Source: an uncultured Bacilli bacterium (GTDB lineage: Bacteria > Bacillota_I > Bacilli_A > RF39 > UBA660). Taken from it: 10,500 bases of DNA. The notes beneath the pieces are model-generated. The model was not told the origin of the DNA, did no database searches, and worked only from the letters and a program-made list of their open reading frames with translations. Each line of letters begins with the position of its first letter. Position 1 is the first letter of the stretch. The stretch spans positions 1 through 10,500 of the forward strand of contig CAKOOW010000039.1 of assembly GCA_934098445.1 (NCBI GenBank), written 5' to 3'. The position numbers and the translations under genes were made by a program. Below are positions 7,279 to 10,500 of the stretch, piece after piece.

Positions 7279-7321
7279 AAAAAAATGTCTACCCAATCTA
7301 TATTTTTCGACTGAATAGACA
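7279..7321 (-). terminator. Intrinsic terminator of mfd
   Basis: TGTCTATTCAGTC (7321-7309) pairs with GATTGGGTAGACA (7298-7286) over 13 base pairs, including G-U pairs, around a 10-base loop. Seven T (7285-7279) follow. It lies 55 bases past the mfd stop codon and separates mfd from the downstream operon, which therefore needs its own promoter. Confidence 0.9.
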
Positions 7322-7376
7322 TTATTTAGTTACGTTACTTACTATAATAATCCTAACTAATAAAATATTAAAGTAT

Positions 7377-10300
7377 TTAAATATCAACAGAATTATTTCC
7401 TTGATTTTGAGTTTCTTTACTCAACTCATCTTTAATTAAATTTAAGATATCTACCAAATAAAAGACAAAATGTTTAGGTAAATTCCCAATAGGAATAGTT
7501 ATATAGACATTATTAAGCATTGACCTAAATTGAACTTTAGGGCAAATATTATACACTTGCATAAATAACTTATCAAATTTTAGTTTTTTCGTAAGACTTG
7601 CCGGTATTTCTAACTCAACTATCTTATTATTCTGAACTACTCTTTCAATATGAAGTGATAATGCTAATTTCTCAAACCACTCTTCATACATATAAACTCT
7701 AATCTTTTCGTCAATTTTCCCAAATCTATCTTCTAACTCTTTTTCTATTTCCTTTAACTTGGCAAAACTATCTATTTCATTAATCTTTTGATGAATTTCT
7801 ATCTTCAAAGACTCATCGGCAACATAATCATCACTAATATGCGTATCTACATCAATTAAAGAATTATTAGTCTTATCTTCCGTAATTACTTCCCCATTTA
7901 ATCTTCTTACCTCATCATCAACCATTTTCATATATAAATCTAAACCGACAGCATCGACAAAACCAGCTTGATCACTTCCTAAAATATCGCCTGCTCCTCT
8001 TAAAGACAAATCACGCATCGCAATTCGATAACCACTACCTAGTTCTGTAAATTCCTTGATAGCTTCTAATCTTTTAATAGCAATATCATTTAACATTTTA
8101 TCTTTACTATACATAAGGTAAGCATAAGCAATCTTCGAACTACGGCCGACACGCCCCCTTATCTGATATAACTGACTAAGACCAAAGTGATCGGCATCAT
8201 AAATAATCAAAGTATTAGCATTGGCAATATCTATACCAGTTTCAATAATGGTTGTACATAACAATATATCATATTTATAATCGATAAAGTCTTGCATAAC
8301 ATCTTCCATCTGCGATTTATTCATTCTACCATGAGCAATAACAATTCTCGCTTCAGGAACTAATCTTTGAAGTTCATCTCTTTTACTTTCAATAGTATCT
8401 ATTCTATTATACAAAACAAAAATCTGACCATTACGTCCTAATTCTTTATAAATAGCATCTTTAATTACCATATCTTGTTCTTTAATAACATATGTCTGTA
8501 CCGGATATCTATTTACCGGAGCCGTATCAATAATTGACAAATCCCTTAAACCAGACATTGCCATTTTTAAAGTTCTTGGTATCGGCGTTGCTGATAAAGT
8601 TAATACATTAACATCATTCTTATATTTCTTAATCTTTTCCTTATGAGTTACCCCAAATCTTTGCTCTTCATCAACTACTAAAAGTCCTAAATTTTTATAA
8701 CCAACATCGTCGCTTAACAAACGATGGGTTCCAAAAACTATATCAATCGTACCATTCTTAAGACCAGCAATTATTCTTTCAGCTTCTTTTTTAGTCGTAA
8801 AGCGATTCAAAAGAGCAATTTCAATTGGAAAATTTCTAAAGCGTTGTAAAGCATTTTCATATTGTTGATTACTCAAAATAGTCGTTGGGCAAAGATAAGC
8901 CACCTGAAAACCATTAATAGCAGTCATAAACATAGCTCGAAAAGCTACTTCAGTCTTACCAAAACCAACATCTCCACAAAGCAATCTATCCATAGGTACT
9001 TTATTTTCTAAATCTTTTTTAACATCATCAAAAGCCTTCTGTTGGTCAATAGTTGGTTCGTACTTAAAATCAGCATCAAACATTACATCCATCGGATCAT
9101 CTTTAAAAACTGGTCCTGTAACTTTACTACGAGCTGCATATAATTTTATAAGCTCTAAAGAAATATCATGAATTTTCTTTTCTAAAGTTCTTTTTGTCTT
9201 CGCCCAAGCTGTTCCATTAAGTTTACTTAAAACTGGTGCTACTCCATCTTTAGAAGTATATTTGAAAATAGTACTTATTTTTTCTACCGGAACATAAATT
9301 TTATCATTATCAGCATATGTTATTTGTAAATAATCTTTAACAACACCATTTTTAGTTAAAGAAATTACCCCTTCATATCTACCAATCCCATGATAAGTAT
9401 GAACTACATAATCACCAACTTGTAACTGATCAAATCCCTTAATCTTCTTACCAATTTTATAAGTATTTTTATACTTAATCTCTCTTGTATTAGTTTTTTC
9501 AATATCATACTCACCAATAACCACATAATTATTAAAGATAAAACCATTATTTATACGACAATTAATAATATTAACTTTACAAGTAAATAATTGATCTTCT
9601 GAAACGATTCTTGTAACATGAAACATTTCTTTAATAAAATCTATTTCTACTTTTCTCGATAAGCAAAAAACAACAGTCTTATTCTCTTCTAATCTCTTAC
9701 CAACAAATTCCCTTAGTAATTGAAAATTAGAATTAAAATTATCCAAACTACTACTCTGATAAAGTATAGCCTTATCTTTATCAGCCACAAATTTATTTAA
9801 AGAAATTCTCTTCTTAACATTTATCTTATCAAGTTCAAACATAACTCCATCTGTTAAATTAGGATTATCTTTTTTATAATCTAATAACTCTTCACATAAC
9901 TTTTCATATCCTAATTTAATATCATCAGAATTAACAAAAAAAGTCATAGGATTATTCATATAATCATAGATACAACTTTTACTCGAAGTAGATATCTCTT
10001 GAAAAGGCAAACAATTTATTTTATCAATTTCCTTAATTGACATTTGAGTATTTTCATCAAAATAACGTATTGACTCTATCTCATTACCAAAGAATTCTAT
10101 TCTTATCGGATGTTCTTCTTCAATTAAAAATAGATCAATTACGTAACCACGAACAGCATATTCTCCTGTAGATGTAACTAAAGTATCTCTCTTATAACCA
10201 AAAGAATCTAAAACTTCCAAAATCTTATCTCTATTTATCGATAAGCCTTTTTCTAATTTAAACTCTAAACGATTAACAGTTCTATAATCAGGTAAATAAC

Positions 10301-10500
10301 GTAAAAAGCCCATCAAATTGGTTACAACTATCTTTGGCTTATCTTCCTTTAAAGCATTAATAGTCTCTAATCTTTTGATTTTTAATTCTGGTGAAATAGC
10401 AAGTGCAACCGACGCTACAAAATCATCCATAGGAAATAATAAACAATCAGTTGTATAATTTAATAAGGCATCATAATATTTATTAGCTTCATATAAAGTG
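7377..10500 (-). CDS. mfd: Transcription-repair coupling factor Mfd, 5' end beyond the window
   Basis: Mfd is a DNA translocase that removes stalled RNA polymerase from lesions and recruits UvrA for nucleotide excision repair. The frame is open through base 10500 (TLYEANKYYDALL and on before the ATG at 10430), so that ATG is internal. About 1040 codons are visible of the usual 1150-1180. Numbering from the methionine at 10430: the UvrB-like module includes STGEYAVRGYVIDLF (87-101); the CarD-like RNA polymerase interaction domain spans about 335-395 (GDYVVHTYHGIGRYEG); the helicase motor has Walker A GDVGFGKT (486-493), DEEQ (587-590), SATP (613-616) and GRVGR (759-763); and the C-terminal TRCF regulatory domain runs from about 870 to 990. 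All motor motifs are intact, so the protein should be active. A strong terminator follows. In Bacillus the next gene is spoVT; here another operon intervenes. Confidence 0.98.
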   Translation of the reverse strand, partial: TLYEANKYYDALLNYTTDCLLFPMDDFVASVALAISPELKIKRLETINALKEDKPKIVVTNLMGFLRYLPDYRTVNRLEFKLEKGLSINRDKILEVLDSFGYKRDTLVTSTGEYAVRGYVIDLFLIEEEHPIRIEFFGNEIESIRYFDENTQMSIKEIDKINCLPFQEISTSSKSCIYDYMNNPMTFFVNSDDIKLGYEKLCEELLDYKKDNPNLTDGVMFELDKINVKKRISLNKFVADKDKAILYQSSSLDNFNSNFQLLREFVGKRLEENKTVVFCLSRKVEIDFIKEMFHVTRIVSEDQLFTCKVNIINCRINNGFIFNNYVVIGEYDIEKTNTREIKYKNTYKIGKKIKGFDQLQVGDYVVHTYHGIGRYEGVISLTKNGVVKDYLQITYADNDKIYVPVEKISTIFKYTSKDGVAPVLSKLNGTAWAKTKRTLEKKIHDISLELIKLYAARSKVTGPVFKDDPMDVMFDADFKYEPTIDQQKAFDDVKKDLENKVPMDRLLCGDVGFGKTEVAFRAMFMTAINGFQVAYLCPTTILSNQQYENALQRFRNFPIEIALLNRFTTKKEAERIIAGLKNGTIDIVFGTHRLLSDDVGYKNLGLLVVDEEQRFGVTHKEKIKKYKNDVNVLTLSATPIPRTLKMAMSGLRDLSIIDTAPVNRYPVQTYVIKEQDMVIKDAIYKELGRNGQIFVLYNRIDTIESKRDELQRLVPEARIVIAHGRMNKSQMEDVMQDFIDYKYDILLCTTIIETGIDIANANTLIIYDADHFGLSQLYQIRGRVGRSSKIAYAYLMYSKDKMLNDIAIKRLEAIKEFTELGSGYRIAMRDLSLRGAGDILGSDQAGFVDAVGLDLYMKMVDDEVRRLNGEVITEDKTNNSLIDVDTHISDDYVADESLKIEIHQKINEIDSFAKLKEIEKELEDRFGKIDEKIRVYMYEEWFEKLALSLHIERVVQNNKIVELEIPASLTKKLKFDKLFMQVYNICPKVQFRSMLNNVYITIPIGNLPKHFVFYLVDILNLIKDELSKETQNQGNNSVDI

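Noticed and set aside
10428..10430. ATG at 10430 as the true start of mfd
   Set aside because: The frame stays open to the window edge, and the residues before it (LYEANKYYDALL, CLLFP) match the expected Mfd N-terminal region, so this Met is internal.
1..10500. CRISPR array, tRNA or rRNA gene, insertion sequence or phage module
   Set aside because: I saw no regularly spaced repeats, tRNA-like cloverleaf, rRNA segment, transposase motif or integrase motif on either strand.

Overview
This window is AT-rich bacterial DNA in which every recognisable gene lies on the minus strand, so transcription runs right to left. The base composition, strong AGGAGG-type ribosome binding sites, U-tract terminators, a T-box leader and the gene set (mfd next to a spoVT-like gene, then a methionyl-tRNA synthetase gene) point to a low-GC Bacillota. 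A non-sporulating gut-type Bacilli/Mollicutes-related lineage is plausible, but that placement is inference.

In the direction of transcription: (1) The right end (7377-10500) is the 3' nine tenths of mfd, the transcription-repair coupling factor, closed by a strong intrinsic terminator. (2) Next comes a two-gene operon (7196 down to 3417). Its first gene encodes a 779-residue protein that joins a FucO-like iron-dependent lactaldehyde reductase/1,2-propanediol oxidoreductase to a complete C-terminal FIST sensory module. Its second gene, separated by three bases, encodes an aldehyde dehydrogenase with an intact active site. Together they could reduce and oxidise one small aldehyde, most simply lactaldehyde to 1,2-propanediol and to lactate. 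A terminator follows. (3) Then comes a broken spoVT-like AbrB-family regulator gene (3310-2890), whose N-terminal DNA-binding half and C-terminal sensor half are in different frames and whose middle is missing. It is followed by an unrecognised gene of about 337 codons. (4) The left end holds a sigma-A-like promoter, a T-box leader with an AUG (Met) specifier, its terminator, and metG, which runs off the left edge.

In Bacillus subtilis mfd is directly followed by spoVT, so the fusion/aldehyde dehydrogenase operon looks like a cassette placed between two ancestral neighbours, one of which has since decayed. The most unusual item is the fusion of a complete alcohol dehydrogenase with a complete FIST domain, which suggests an enzyme carrying its own ligand-sensing module.
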